Part shown: positions 48,461 through 62,759 of the stretch, one piece after another
How the letters are laid out: each line of letters opens with the position of its first letter
Position numbering within the stretch: the first letter of the stretch is position 1
Source of the DNA: Ricinus communis
Taxonomy: Eukaryota > Streptophyta > Magnoliopsida > Malpighiales > Euphorbiaceae
Assembly (NCBI RefSeq): GCF_019578655.1
Contig: NC_063265.1
Coordinates: 18,090,285-18,154,284, forward strand
Reading direction: 5' to 3'
DNA: 64,000 nucleotides
The notes under the pieces: generated by a model
What the model was told of the DNA's origin: nothing
Seen by the model: the letters and a program-made list of their open reading frames with translations, nothing else
Databases searched by the model: none
Position numbers and translations under genes: made by a program

Positions 48461-51400
48461 ATGTCTGGGAAAGCATCAGGTTCACGGCTAAATGTTGGCT
48501 TTAGTGGGTCTGGTGGGCTGTCACATGTTTTTGTTCAATATCCACCTTTAAGATGTAGCATTGCAGGATCTAGGGGTTTTTATTATGATGATGGAAGTAA
48601 GCTGCTACTTGCCCCAACATCTAATCAGGTAATATGATGTTGAAATAAGTTATTCATACAGGCAAAGTTCAAGGGCATAGAAGATCTTTCCACTATTGAT
48701 TGTTATCATTCAGTCTTTTCTCTTTCTTTTTAAAAAAAAGAAAAGAAAACTAAAAGGTTTTTATTATGTTTTTTTTTTTTCTCTAATTCAGGTTTTTTCT
48801 TGGAAGACTATTCCCTTTGATCCTTATGCTGCTCCTGTATCTGATTCAATTAGTGAAGGCCCTATCTTATCTATTCGTTATTCTTTAGATGCAAAGTTCA
48901 TAGCAATACAGCATTCTAGTCAAGAGATACAATTTTGGCATAGAGAAACAGGGGAAACCTTTAGTCACAAGTGCAGGTCAGAGTTAGAGAGTATCCTGGG
49001 ATTCTTCTGGACTGATTGTCCACTCTGTGATTTTGTACTTGTGAAAACAAGGTATGGAGAAGTTTTCTGTGTGCCTATATCACTGTTAAAGCATGAATTA
49101 TATGGTCTTTCATTAACTCATAATCGAATTATTTCAGAATCATTGACATTTATCTGTTGCAATGCAGATGTATGTGTTTAGAACTCTTTCAGGTCACTTG
49201 GACATAGAATTAGAAATCGCCATATGGAATAAGCCACATAAAAATGGAACTTTTAGGTTCTAGGATGTACTCAATCAATTTTAAATTGTCTGCCCAAAAG
49301 ATGTTGATAATATTTCTTGGTTACTAATCCTAAAAGAGATAGAGAAAAGGTCCCACAGTAGCACTTGCTATATTATCTTCTTTTATATTTATTTATATTT
49401 CTGTCTAGTGTCTAGACTCATTTTCATATTTCTCTCTAGACTCAAGATTCATTTGTATATATTTCTGTCTAAATTATTTTTATATACTTCTGAGTTCTTT
49501 TCTTTTTTCGTCACACTAAAATAGAGTTTTGACCTCAGTGGGCTCGATTTCCTGGCCTGTGATCATGAGTCGAAATTGCTTAATTTGGTAGAGACAAGGA
49601 AATTGAACGTGAGTTGGTATGTCTATACGCACGAGAGTCGCTTGGTTCTTCTTGCTTCAGGAATGCAATGCAAGACATTCACTGGATTTCAGGTGTGTTG
49701 ACAATCAACATTGTTAGCACAAGTTAAACTCAGTCCGTTCTTAAGTTGGCCGATGTTATTCAGCTATAGTTCTTCTGCAGGAAAATAATATTAGGCACAG
49801 CTACATAATCCCAATTCAATTTATTTTGCTTTATGTTGGTCCAAGAACATGCTTGCAAAGTAATAGTCATGGATGAGTGCTATGAACATAGCTTTCTTTT
49901 TTCTTTGTTGTAATTTTCAACATGTATTAATGCAGCACGTGAAATGTTTAATATGGTAACCAGTTAGGGCCTTCTTGACAATATGAGCAACTTGTATAAC
50001 TTTCAGGTTCTTTCAGCTTGACAAGCTTTCTTTTCATTGTATTCAGCTATCATCTGCAGGAATTGTTCGCTTGCCAAAGTTTGATATGGCAATGGCAAAA
50101 TCTGAAGCTAACAGTAAGCCTGTCCTAGCTGCTGAAGACATCTATATTGCGACTGTGTAAGTTTCCTCGATTTGGTTTCTTTTTCTGTTATGTATTATTT
50201 GCCACACATAGTGATTGCAAAACTGCTTAATACTTTCAGCTATGGGAGGATATACTGCTTGCAAATTGATAGAGTGGCAATGCTACTTCACTCATATAGG
50301 TTTTATCGTGATGCTGTTGTACAACAGGTAAATCCTTGCTCAAAACTCCTCTTTCACTCTTTTCTTCTCTGTCCTCTGCTTAGAGGGAATACTCAATTGC
50401 TTATAGCAGTGACAAGATTTGTTGCAAATAAGTAGGGCCTTTTAGGGGTAGAAGCCCTTTTTATTTGGACAAATAGTCAATGTAGGATCATCTGCTTTTT
50501 CGTTGGCAGTTTCTTTTTTGAATGCTTAACTCGTGGTATTTTTTGCTGAAGGCTCTCTCTTGTACATAAGTCTCTCTCTTTTGTACTTCGATCATCTCCT
50601 TGTCACCTTTTATATCGGAGAAATTTTTGGTACAAATAAGGTCTCATAGCTTAGGCTGCCTTTTTCTTTTCCCAATAGCAACAATAAATTTGGGCAAGAT
50701 GCTTTAATACAGCATATTAAACAGGTGAGGAATCGAATCTTCTTGAGGCCTTGATGCAAATTAGCATTTGCAAGGATGGACACGGTTGCAGCCAATTGCT
50801 CAGGCTGTGTAGAAAGATCAATTTATATTGAACTAATGCGAATTGTGACATACTTCTGTTGCTGGAATCTGAATAGTTCTATGCTTTTTGCAGGGTTCCT
50901 TGCCAATATATTCAAGCAAGATTGCTGTGAGTGTAATTGATAATGTACTGCTCATCCATCAAGTGGACGCAAAGGTTGTTATACTATATGACATATTTGC
51001 TGATTCTCGAGCACCTATATCTGCTCCACTCCCTCTACTCTTTAGGGGTTTCCCTAGGTCAACTACTTCTTCACGATCTAGTGGCAAAGAGAGTGAAAGT
51101 GCAGAGGCGGACACAAGCAATCATGAAACAATCATTTATGGAGATAACTGGACATTTCTGGTTCCTGACCTCATATGTGATGTTGCTAATAAGTTGTTGT
51201 GGAAGGTCCATCTAGACTTAGAGGTAAGTGTTATCTGTTTTTCATTACATTTCTATTCATCACAATATGTGTTCTTTTGTAATTAGTGTCTTTCTTTTTC
51301 TTGCAGGCAATTTCTGCAAGTAGCTCTGAGGTTCCTTCAGTCCTGGAGTTCCTGCAGCGGCGAAAGTTGGAAGCTAATAAGGTAGAAAGTGTTTCTTAAA

Positions 51401-53938
51401 TTTTGATTTCATGTCAGTTTTTATCCAAGGCATTTGTTTTAACAATATATTCACATACCCAGTGAGAATAGAATCAATATATTGGTCATTTTGACAAGAA
51501 CAAAATACAAGATGACATCACTGAACAGATATATGGATTTAGTCTTGCTCCATCACATTTAATGAAGTGATTTAATTATCGTGTAACCTTCAGATGACCT
51601 TGTTAATTACGAACACTTCATAATTAGCTTATATCTCTACTGCTTCAGGCCAAACAGTTATGCCTGGCAATAACACGTACTATCATCTTGGAAAGAAGAC
51701 CAGTGACCATGATTTCCAGGGCAATAGATGTACTGGTTACTAATTACTCTTACTCTATCAAAACCGGCAGCTATTTCAAGGGAATAAAAGTTGAGAAGAC
51801 TTCATCGGCCAGTGGCACACATGTTAGTCCCAGGTCCAATGACAGTGTGTCTGCAAGTGGAGTTGATGCACTTGATAAATCATCGAAACAGGAACCTAGT
51901 GCTCATGTTTTGAATGAATCACTCAGTAGATCTTCAAATCCTTCCACTTCAGATTCCGAAGACAATGCACGCTACAATGCAATCAATACTAACAGGAAAA
52001 ACTCCTTAGGTGCTGAAAATGCTAGCACTGAAGTTCAGCCATCATCTTCTCATTCTCAGAATCTTGGACTGAGTAACAACCCATTACATGCCAATGCGCC
52101 TGAGGGGCAGGAGTTGCAACTTTCTTCGCCAGCAATTTCACCTGATGAAATGTATAGCTTTGTGTTTGCTCCAGTTGAGGAAGAAATGGTGGGAGAACCA
52201 TCTTACTTGGTTTCCATCATTGTGGAATTCCTTCGCAGGTATGCTATATATTATAGCCGATTGGCTTTTCATTTCTACTATTATATAAAAGATAATGAGT
52301 CATCCTCTTGCCATAAGTCTGCACAGATTTGCCTCAGAAGCATTTGCTCATGCAAAGCCACTGCACAATATGAATTTGAGGAACTTAGATCCATAATGAT
52401 TATGGCAATGAGTTTAACTGGCATGGTGGAAATGGCACTGCGCCCCATTAAGAATGTAAAATAATTATCAAATTAAATTATTAGTAAAAATCATAATTGA
52501 TCTATTAGATTTCATATCAGAAGAGAAAGGAAAAAGACTATGAATGAAGAAACACTCTCCCTTTTGAATGGATCAATTCCAAAAGGTGAACAAGCTAGTG
52601 TCTTTCTTTGGTCTAATGGATCGAGAGAACTCAGAAAACTACCTAAGGCTTGGTTTTAGAATGGTTCATGACTCCATGTACCTTCAGACAAGTGATTGTA
52701 GAAATGTGAAACCTGTTTTGTAAACAGTGAAAGAGTGTTCTTATTTCTGCTTATAATTCAAGTTTGTTACACTTGTGGATTTGGCTTTGCACTTATGACA
52801 CTTTTTCAATGTTGCAGCACAAATCTAGAAAAGATTAGAGTTCATCCAAACCTCTATGTGTTGACAGTACAACTTCTATCCCGCAATGAGCGATATACAG
52901 AGCTCACATTATTCATCATAAACAAGGTTCTAAGATATGTTTTAAAATTGTGCCCGTGAAGTCATTAAAACTCAATGCAGTTTGTTTAGGCTTTGTTTTC
53001 ATTATTTATGAGAAAAACTGATTTCACTACAGGTTCTTGAGCCTTCAAAAGAAGTAGCAATGCAACTCCTAGAGTCTGGTCGTCAGAACTTCCAAATCAG
53101 GAAGCTGGGTCTGGATATGTTGAGACAGCTCTCTTTACATCATGACTATGTGGTGCAGCTGGTGCAAGATGGGTACTATCTTGAATCCTTGCGCTATGCA
53201 AGAAAGCACAAGGTATTATTTTTCTTCTTTTTTTTTTCCGTCAGTTCCTTGGAGAAGATGCATTTCATGTTGTCACCACTACAATGCCGACTTTACTAAA
53301 GGTGGGGGTATTAACAATTGGTGGTGACATCACAGTTGCATCTCTTGCAGTACTCTGTCTATATAACTTTTATATACTCTCTATTGGTGGCATTTCCTGA
53401 AACAATCGAACAGTCATATTTTTGAGAATTTTGTGTTGTTTTTTTCTTTGGTAGAAGCATTGAGGAGTTGGTGCTTTTGTTGAAACGAACCTTTATTTTT
53501 CTTAAATAAGGAAAAAATATAATCTTTATCCCGCAATCTTTGTCATTAAAAGTTAATTCATCCAAAACATCTGTCCATATTTCAAGAAATGAAGTACTAA
53601 ATTGTTTTGGTTTCAAGGCACTTGTTTGTTTTTACCCTGTCATTTTCTGGCATTTTCTTGTTCAGATAAGGTGCTTATGGTGGTTGACCAAAACGTTAGA
53701 TGCAGCATCTTTTTAAATTGCCATACTGACTGCACTGACAAAGAATTGGTTCATTTTCCAGGTCAATTCTGTGCGGCCTGCGTTGTTTCTTGAAGCGGCT
53801 CTGGCTTCCAATGATTCGCAACTTCTTGCTGCAGTTCTAAGATTCTTTTCAGACTTAATTCCTGGATTTATAAACACTTCAGATCACCATACATATTATC
53901 TCATTCTCAATGAGATGAACTCAGCTATAGCAACTTGA
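48461..53938 (+). CDS. RMC1/Mic1-like subunit of the Mon1-Ccz1 Rab7 exchange factor, eleven exons
   Basis: Eleven exons with GT-AG introns and matching phases encode 750 residues: 48461-48628, 48792-49051, 49527-49692, 50047-50156, 50240-50327, 50894-51223, 51307-51381, 51649-52238, 52818-52926, 53033-53212 and 53762-53938. The protein matches the plant homologue of human RMC1 (C18orf8, 'colon cancer-associated Mic1'). In animals RMC1 binds Mon1-Ccz1 and helps activate Rab7 on late endosomes; in plants the expected site is the prevacuolar compartment and vacuole. The N-terminal part (about 1-330) looks like a beta-propeller, with ILSIRYSLDAKFIAIQ and ILGFFWTDCPLCDF (124-137). A Ser-rich, probably disordered linker (about 445-565) comes from the 590-nt exon 8. 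The helical Mic1 domain follows (about 575-745), with LEKIRVHPNLYVLTVQLL, KLGLDMLRQLSLHHDY and PALFLEAAL. The start was chosen as the ATG before SGKASGSRLN, which aligns with plant homologues as I remember them. Exon 3 is taken from the second of two tandem acceptors (AG at 49525-49526) because only that keeps frame. Confidence 0.93.
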
Positions 53939-56725
53939 GCGATGATCAGTTTTCTGAATATGACTTTTGAGAACTACCAATAACATTATCTACTTAGAGA
54001 AAGGAAGAGAATTTACATTTCTATCCATTTTCCAGAATTTATTCCTTTAACCTTTAGAGCACCAAGACAAAAATTGCTAACTTTTATTTTACCTTAGTAA
54101 AATCCGTACTGTTTTAGGGTTTCTCCTTTGATCTGGGCGTTGAGACTAGTCAAACTGTTTTATTTCTTAAACAGTTTTTAGAAAGATGAATGGATGGAAA
54201 CTTAGAGCTAGCAGTAAAGTGGGTATGGTGTCGTCATGGCAGACATTTAGAAGCCATGAAAATTGTTTTAATTGATTTTTAGAAAGTGACGAGAAAATAA
54301 GCATAAACTTTGAATTTGTTCATTCATAAATTAATTAGTCTTATAGAGGACCACAGAAAGCTTAATAAAGTTTCTTTATTCAATTTTGGTAAATGGCACA
54401 GATAAGCGTTTGACCTTTAATTGAATGTACAATCAATAACCCTACATTCATTTTATTTTACTTGAGCTTTAAGCTTTTATTTTTAATTTAAAAAAAAGAA
54501 AATGAACTCTAAACTAAACTTGCAATTATTATTGTTAATGATTTTAAGTATTGTTTAAGTGCATGGATAGCTGTAGGCTTGATGAGTGGCTCTTGATTGA
54601 CTTGTGCATGCTAATTTATTGGGGAATAACGTGTATGAAAAGGAAAAGGCAACGATTTCTAAGTTTTGATTCCACCATTGAGAAAGCATTTACATGAAAG
54701 TTTTGATTCGACCATAAATGACACATATGGAGAAAGTGGCATTGCCTCCAACAGTGTTGGATGGAAAAAGAAAAATCAATTTCTTGATGAAGGGCTCGGT
54801 CTTGAGCTCCCCCTCCTCATATCTGATAAACCAAAGTTAGTCGGAGCCCGGTTTCAGAGCTCGCACCATGCTCGACCCTGAACTCACTCCCCCATGCCAG
54901 TGGCTCAAGACGACTTCATTGGATGACATCAAGACAAATTATAAATAAAAGTTTTACCAATCTATTATGTTATTACTTTGACAAGCCATCTTTTTCTTTT
55001 ATGATTTTGTATTTTGGAATGGGTAATGATAAGTCTTAAAGGCATCCTATTATATAAACAAAATTCAAAAGAAAAGGGTGGTGTGTACTTTTAGTGGCAT
55101 GTGGGTATCAAATTGCTATGATGAGCAATCACCATTCACCCACCCACCAGTGAAAATGGGGGGTCACCCCATGATTTTACATCAACAGTAATGACATGGG
55201 CTGTTTTGCACTGGATATTTTTACTATTTACTGTACGAGACAGAACTCTTTAACATCTTACTCATCTTCATTACTAAACAATTCTTTATTTTTATTTTAT
55301 TTTTGTTTTTTTTAGACTCATTTTTACACATCATCGTTACAGCCTCTTCTTTTCGTTCCTTTTGCAGCTCCAATATTCCTCACTAAAGTATTGCTTTCAC
55401 TACTTGTTAGCAATAACTGTGCTCTTTAGCCTTGTTTTATAGGCATAGGCATGGAACTCACCCAACCTAACCTGTAAAAAAATGTCAAACCGGAGCAAGG
55501 GGGTTTGTCTCCAAAGCTGGAGTAAATCAGGTGGTGGACACGTAACACAGGACATATGTTTCCTGTTGGTCCATAATTAATTGTAGCCATAGTTTTAAGG
55601 TTTGTCATTTAAGGTGACTTAAGGTAAACAGTTCAATGACTTGCTTCATACAATTTTGCAGGACCAATGGCACATTAACTTATGACATACAAACAACTCG
55701 GCGAATATATTTGTGGGCTCAATTATATATTCCTTCTATGTTTCGGAAAGGGAATGACTTTGGCGGATTCCTTTAAAGTGCTTCAATATGTTAGATTAGT
55801 GACACTTCCTCCAAATGTTGTACATTTAAGCAACATATATATATGGTAAGTGATAATTCAGTCAATATTAACAAAATTTTTAAAGGCTGATCTATAAAGT
55901 ACTTAAAAAATGGTTAAAATGTATCGAGATTGTCCAGTCACTTACTCCGATGATTAAATTAATAATGAGTGTGTAAAATAATATGTAACTGTAAATATTA
56001 TATTATAGTTTTTTATATAGACGTTGAAGGTCCCATCGTCTTGTTAGGAAAATAACTCTTAGGACTTGTTCTTTTGGCTGTCAGCAAAGTCGTAGATCAG
56101 ACTTTTCAATTAGAATCTGATTATGACAAGATCTGTAAAATTTCATATTGTAATAGGATACATGACTGATCAACTCCATTTTCTCGGTCATGACAGGTTA
56201 GCTTATAATATTCGATTATTAGTAAGAATCTTTTTTAATTTAATTAATGTTTTGAGTTCGAACTTTAAATTTTGTTCGACACAATTTAAAATAATTTTTA
56301 TATATAGACTAAAAAAGAGATATATATTTCAAATATGATTCCTCCATGCGAGTAACTTATTTCATTAGTGAATGTAATACATCAAAAGTTACCACTAACC
56401 TCCAAGATATCCTCAAATAAATATTAGATCATGAGTTATTGAGAGCAAATAAATCATAACTTAATTAGTTTTGTTAAAAAGATGATCTTCAGTAAAGCTC
56501 CTTTGCTTAATATGGGCAATCTTGAGGAATAGCATTTTAAGCAACTCGAATGTCCAGCTTGAGCTTCAAATGATGGACTAAGAATTAATGAAACTGACCC
56601 ACTTTCTCATTAACCAAAGTTAATTCCTAGCAATAAGTGGGTTGGTCCTGAGAAGTAGGACCAAGAATATTTAAATTAAAAATACATTAGTTGGAACAAC
56701 CATTGCTAAAAGTTGTGGATGTAAT

Positions 56726-56756
<31 letters not shown>

Positions 56757-59700
56757 GTTCTGTGTATTGGCTGGCTTAATTATTCTGAAATCATTGTGAT
56801 AGTCTGTTATGATATTGATACAGCCATTGATATAATAACCTCTTCAGGTTTGAGAAATAAAATTGGTGGGAACCTAACTCTTCAGCTTTATTTATTGTTG
56901 CAGTCAAATTAAGTTTTCTTTTACTAAGAGATGTAATAGATAGTGAATATTAACCAAACAACAGATTTCTAATTCTCTTAAATAACTCTTTGTAAAATTT
57001 ATCATTTCTTAAAAGATGAAAAATAATATTAAATCTAAATTTATTTTTTCAAAAAAAGAAAGAAATAAAAGGTCGATATTATTAATTCGGTTTGGCTTAA
57101 TATATAATTTGACCCTTAATTTTTTACTCAGTTTTAACCTATGATGCCTCTCAGCTTATATATTTGATATTTTTCACTTCGAACATATATTTTTAATTAT
57201 GTGATTTTTTACAATATAAGTGAATAAAAATATATATATTAAAAAATACATAGGTGAAAAACATTTGAAAAATAGGAGTTAATAATAGTGTTAGAAATTC
57301 AATTGGTAAAGTTCAAAGTAGAACTATCTATTCAGCCAAATGTGATTGGTAATTATATTAATAGTTCTAATGAGATTGATGGCTTGCTCTCTTACAATAG
57401 CATTATATTATTTATGGTTCATTTAAATATGATTGTTCATTTCTCTTCAATTTCTGAAATCAACTAGGATAACAGTGAGAATACTTTTTAGTTTTCTTCT
57501 AGGTACTTGACTGCTAACCATAATTAAAGGGATGATTTTGTTTTTCCTTTAATTATTAGAGAGCTAATGTGGGCCTAGAAGACCTTTAATTATTATTCAT
57601 ATGTGCCCCTTTCCCTACTCATATTATATAAGCTAATGTTCATAATTATTTGTATGCAATATGTATCAACATATACAATGATGACATTGACATGGATCTC
57701 AAACACTACAAAAAGCCTCATAAAGATATCATTTTCTTCTTCTTTTTTTTTCTTTTTTTCTTTTGGGTTTGTTCAGGTCAACCTCTTTATTCTTCTTAAG
57801 CAAAATCTATATCAACCTTATGTAATGACAACTTTGCTTTCTGTTGGCTCTTCTTTTCATGAGGACCATCTTGCCACTTTTTTTTTTTAATTTCTATTTT
57901 TGTTAATTGTTCTTAAACTTATATAGTTTGTCCACAAAAATCTTATGTTTATTTAATTTCTTTTGTTTATTAAGTACAGCCTTATACTGGTCCTACTCAC
58001 CTATAGCATTATATGGGTGCTGAGCTCTCATTTCATGAAATTTTAATGACCAAACTTTAGTGTTTGGATTAATATGTCTTAAATTATATGGTTATATTTA
58101 ATATGTGGTTTAAGTTGGTAGTTGTAAATGATATTGCACTGATACTTTGAGCTGGAATAATAATTATAAATAATATTGAATCTATTGGGGATTAGGTTAA
58201 AATTTTTAATTTTATATTAAGATTTTTTAAAATACAATACTATATGTAATGTAATATAGCATTCAAATACTAAATGATTAATTAAATTTTCTTGTAATTT
58301 TAATAATTTTAGTCACTGATTTGAATTAAATATCTAACTCATCATACCATACACTAGTCACCCATCTAAAACATAGACTGAAATTGAAAATTTACAAATT
58401 CACCTGGTTTTGGGTTTATTAATGGCTAATTATATAACCAAAAATGTCAAAACAGAGAAGGGGTATATGTGTGTACTATATATATGTTTAATATCTTTCC
58501 TATTAGAAAGAAACAAGATGAAGAATGCCACCCAATTGCATGTTTCTGATTATTGGATCATTGATAAAGATAGATGATATACAGATGTTAGGTCATTGAT
58601 AAAGATGTTAGCTATCCTTAGATTTTGAGTTATCATCTTGCCTTCTTTTTGTTTTTTGTTTTTTTTTTTCTAAATGGGATTGAAATGGCCATTGGTCATT
58701 GATAAGGATTGTATATTAGGTCAAATAATATATACACAATGCATTAGAAACATAAGCAAACAACTCTATGTATGTATAATAATATCATGAAGATGAGATA
58801 GCAACACTCTTTTCTAGTTTAATAACATATCTCTTTTTAAGTAATTTATTTTTACTTTTCTAAAATAAAATTATCATAGTAATATTATGGTCCTTAAATT
58901 TCAAATTAATTCCATATAAATTTTTTATATTTTATATATAAGAAATTGATTAAATACTACGGTCTACTCCGAGCTTAATAGATTATATATAGATCATATA
59001 ATTAATAATATCATATTTTTATATATTTCATTAAAAAATATGATAAATTATTATTAATATTAGTGAATGGCAGATAAAAAGACTAGAATTTAAAATTTAA
59101 ATTCTCATAAATAATAATGCCACCGAGATTATTTTCTAACTATAGAATATGAATTCATATATAGGATATTAACATTGATGCAATATTTTAGAAAAATTTT
59201 AGAAGTATCATTAATTAAAATAAATAAATAAACAACATAATCCTCTTACAATTAATATTTAATAAATCAATGAATTTTGATAAAATCTTGCACAATTATT
59301 AGTTATTGAAGAGAATAATGTAAGAAAAACTAGAATTATAGTGGTAGTAGTAGTGGTAAAGAAAGAAATTAGAATTTTTATTTTAAAAGTATATATGCTT
59401 GCTTTTCTTTTTTCTTTTTGCCCTTTTACAATAAATTAAATTTAAGGACCAAATTGAAACTTTTCAGAGGCTGAAATGTCGGTCTGTGTTAGTTGTCTGA
59501 TTGGCAACAACAATTATTGGAGTAGAAAAAGGTTTTAGGATGTGAAAATTGGGACACTTCTCCTTCCTTCCCCATTCCATTTCCACCATTCTTTTCCTGC
59601 CAAACGATTTTTCCTTTTGAATGTCACCCGAATATGATAAGGACTTTGGTACACATTTCCTTATCTTCTGCTCCACTTATTCCCTTATTCCCTCTGCAAT

Positions 59701-62700
59701 TAATTACAACGTCCGATACAAAGGCTTGTTTGATTGATGAAAAAATAGAGCGGAAATAAAAATGGAAAATAAAAAAATGAGAATTGAGTAATTTCTATTT
59801 TTGGTATTTGTTTTATTAAAAATTATTCCATCTATGTGAGTTACTCGTTTTTCTATTTCTCTTAAGGTATCGTATGGATTGAAGGATTTCAAAATTCATT
59901 AATTTAATCAATATCTATTTTCAGAATTACATTGTTTAGATTAAATATAAAAATAAAAAAAAATTAATGTTAAGGATAAATTTGGAATAAGATAAATTTA
60001 TTAAAGACAATATTGGAATAGAAAAAAATATTACAATAATCCGTCATTCTTTTAAGAGAGTAGATTTTAGAAATTTTCACCTTCTCGGTGAAAAATTAAA
60101 ATACTAAAAGATAAGAAATTTTAGAGGACGAAAGATTTCTTAAAATCTATAGATTTAGACCTTTATTTTTACTTGTCAAATGATAGGTTTAAGCTAAACT
60201 CATGGATATTGCAAAAGTCCTCACATAAAATCTCTCAATACAAACGATTTCTGAAAAATGAAAAGTCATTCCCATAATAATCACATTAAGTCCATTGTAA
60301 ATAATCAGACAAGTAAAATAATAATTTATCGTTTATATAAATTTTATTTTTATATATTTATAAATTAAATATTATTTTTTCTTTAATAATTTAATTTTTA
60401 TTTTAGATTCAATCAAACGACTTATAAAATATAATTATTTTTATTCATATTTCCATTTTTGGTTTAAACCGAACGGGATAATATGACTTCACAGCAATTA
60501 ACTGATGTGCAGGGACTCGTATTCTACACAAACTTTTTTGCTAAATTTCAGTTAAAATTAAATATTTTGTACTATTAATTTAATCTCAATTAAGTTTTAA
60601 CTGAGTTTAATTATCATACAAGTCTTGCATTTTAATTTATTTTCAAATTTAGCATTCAGTTTCAATTTTAACTATTTGATATTGATTTTAATTTTAGTTC
60701 CAAATGGAATTATCATATAAAATTTGATGATTTTAATAGTAATAAAAAAACTGAGTTGAGATTAGAGTTGCTGACCATCTCGTGATAGAACATTCGATGT
60801 TAATGTAAATAAATAGATGATCTGATAATATATTTTCTTTTGTAACATTTTATTCATCTTTATTAAAATAAAAATAATAATTTAATCTCATACATATTTC
60901 TAACTTTCTTTTCTTTGTCATTTATTGGAACATTTAAAAGTATTTCAAGCTTTAGATTTCTCAAATTTCAAACAAAAATAGCAAGATAAAATAAATGTAA
61001 AGTGTCTATAGATGAGTTAGTAATTCTGAATCGATTCAATTTTTTTTTATATTGCTCGGAATTATAGTCATGTCAACAAATTTTAACTAATAATTTTATT
61101 AAAATTTAAAATCAAAATTAATATCAAAATATATTGTTAAAATTGAAAAAATAAAAATTACATATTAAATTTAAGAATAAGTGTAAAATATAAAATTTAT
61201 TTAGCGGTTGAGCCTTTTAATTCTAAATTCTATTCACTTAAAATACCTAATTTATCAATTAATATTTTTTAAAAAATTCTTTAAAAACACAATAGGTCAA
61301 AAATTACACAACAAGAATAATCTATTTTGGTAAAAGATAATAAATACTAATTAAAAAAGCTCTAACTCATGACCTTTAAAATTCACACAAGTTAGAAAAC
61401 TCACTAATTGACTTTATTAATTAAAAACTTTAGTACAATAAGGTGAGCTTGTATAATTATGAATCTTCAAAATATTAATATTTACCTTTTTGGGAATAAT
61501 ATATGACCATACACAAACTGAATAATAAATTAATAAACTTCTTACATTGTAAATGGCATCAGAAAGGGTTAGAAAAAAAGACTCAAGTAAAAAAGTGAAA
61601 AGTTGGAAAATGCTTTTTTACTTTAATTTCAGTTTTACCTTTCCATACTCCTTGTAAAGAATATTTACTTTACAAGCATTCCAAAATGTTAGAAAGAAAA
61701 CAAAGAGAAGAAGTAGCAGTCAGGACAGAAGGAATCCTCATAGTCATCTTCTTTGCAAGTGAGTACATGGCAGACAACCTTTTTCTCCTCTTAGTACTTT
61801 TTATTTTTTATAAATAAATAAATATTAAAACATTACATTTAGGTATGGAAACCTAAAATGAAACCTATTATAAGGAAGACTATGTATCTGCCTTTCATTT
61901 CTCAGACTTGTCTTAAGTCAATTTTGGTTTCAGAGGCATAGCATCGTGGGTAAATGGGTTTGGAAGCAAATGATTGGCAAATTTATTGCTAAAATACATT
62001 ATTGTCCTTTTGATTTTATTTTATTTTATTCTATGTCATGGCAATTAATATAATACTTTATTTTTATTATTTCTTTTGTAAATTTATGAATTTAAATTCC
62101 AACGTCTACTTTTAAAATGTTCTCGTCTTACTGTTAGATAATATTTTTTATGTAACTATAACTTATATAAATTATGTTATTTTTATTATTAATTAAATAT
62201 TTAAAATATTTTGTAAAAATTATAAAATTACTTTTTTTTTTTTAAATATCAACCATTTCTCACTTGAGAAATGGAAAAATCTCCCGTTAAAGAAAAGGAA
62301 GAAAGAAAATAATGAACCACCCATTTCCCATAATGTCAATCATTTTATGTTGCATAATAATCCCTACAATAGCAAGTTCTCTTCCATTTTGTATCATTAT
62401 AGTACACTTTTTTCATTCCTTCTACTAAAAACAAAACCTAGTGACCACTAAATTCCATTTTCCAATGGAGCAAACAAGTGACTCACGAAACACACTAGCT
62501 GTTGACACTATAACTATAGGCCATATTTCTTTTACGGAGTGGTCCTTTTCTATTAAATACGGCCAAATTCATATTTTGACATTTGAATTTACAAAAATCA
62601 ATTTATATATATTTTAATTTTCTTTTACTATAATTTATTAGATACCTAAAATTTATATAATAAGTTACTGTTAAATACAAAATTATTATTGTGAACATGC

Positions 62701-62750
62701 ATAGTGTGTGTTGTAAACAAATTATTTATTAAAATAGTTAATTTAGTCTT
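53939..62750. other. Long intergenic region, no gene recognised
   Basis: The first part is the 3' flank of the RMC1-like gene; no canonical poly(A) signal stands out. A GC-richer patch at 54770-54925 holds a 71-codon frame of no known family and may be transposon debris. The rest is AT-rich with an (ATC)n microsatellite (56725-56756), a partly repeated TCATTGATAAAGAT phrase near 58556, 58593 and 58697, and T-rich tracts. Around 59870-60480 there may be another decayed MITE. No gene or RNA gene is supported. Confidence 0.55.
56725..56756. repeat. (ATC)n microsatellite
   Basis: About ten ATC/CAT triplets. A poly-Ser frame across it is a by-product of the repeat. Confidence 0.9.
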
Positions 62751-62759
62751 TAAATATAT

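Noticed and set aside
48696..49181. A 161-codon frame taken as a separate gene.
   Set aside because: Its centre is exon 2 of the RMC1-like gene. Both ends are intron sequence, shown by the AG at 48790-48791 and the GT at 49052-49053.
54666..54881. A 71-codon frame in a GC-richer patch after the RMC1-like gene.
   Set aside because: It has no known domain and contains a short internal duplication of non-coding type (GTTTTGATTC...ACCAT). It is more likely decayed repeat than gene.
56691..56912. A 73-codon frame with a poly-Ser run.
   Set aside because: The Ser run is the (ATC)n microsatellite; there are no other protein features.
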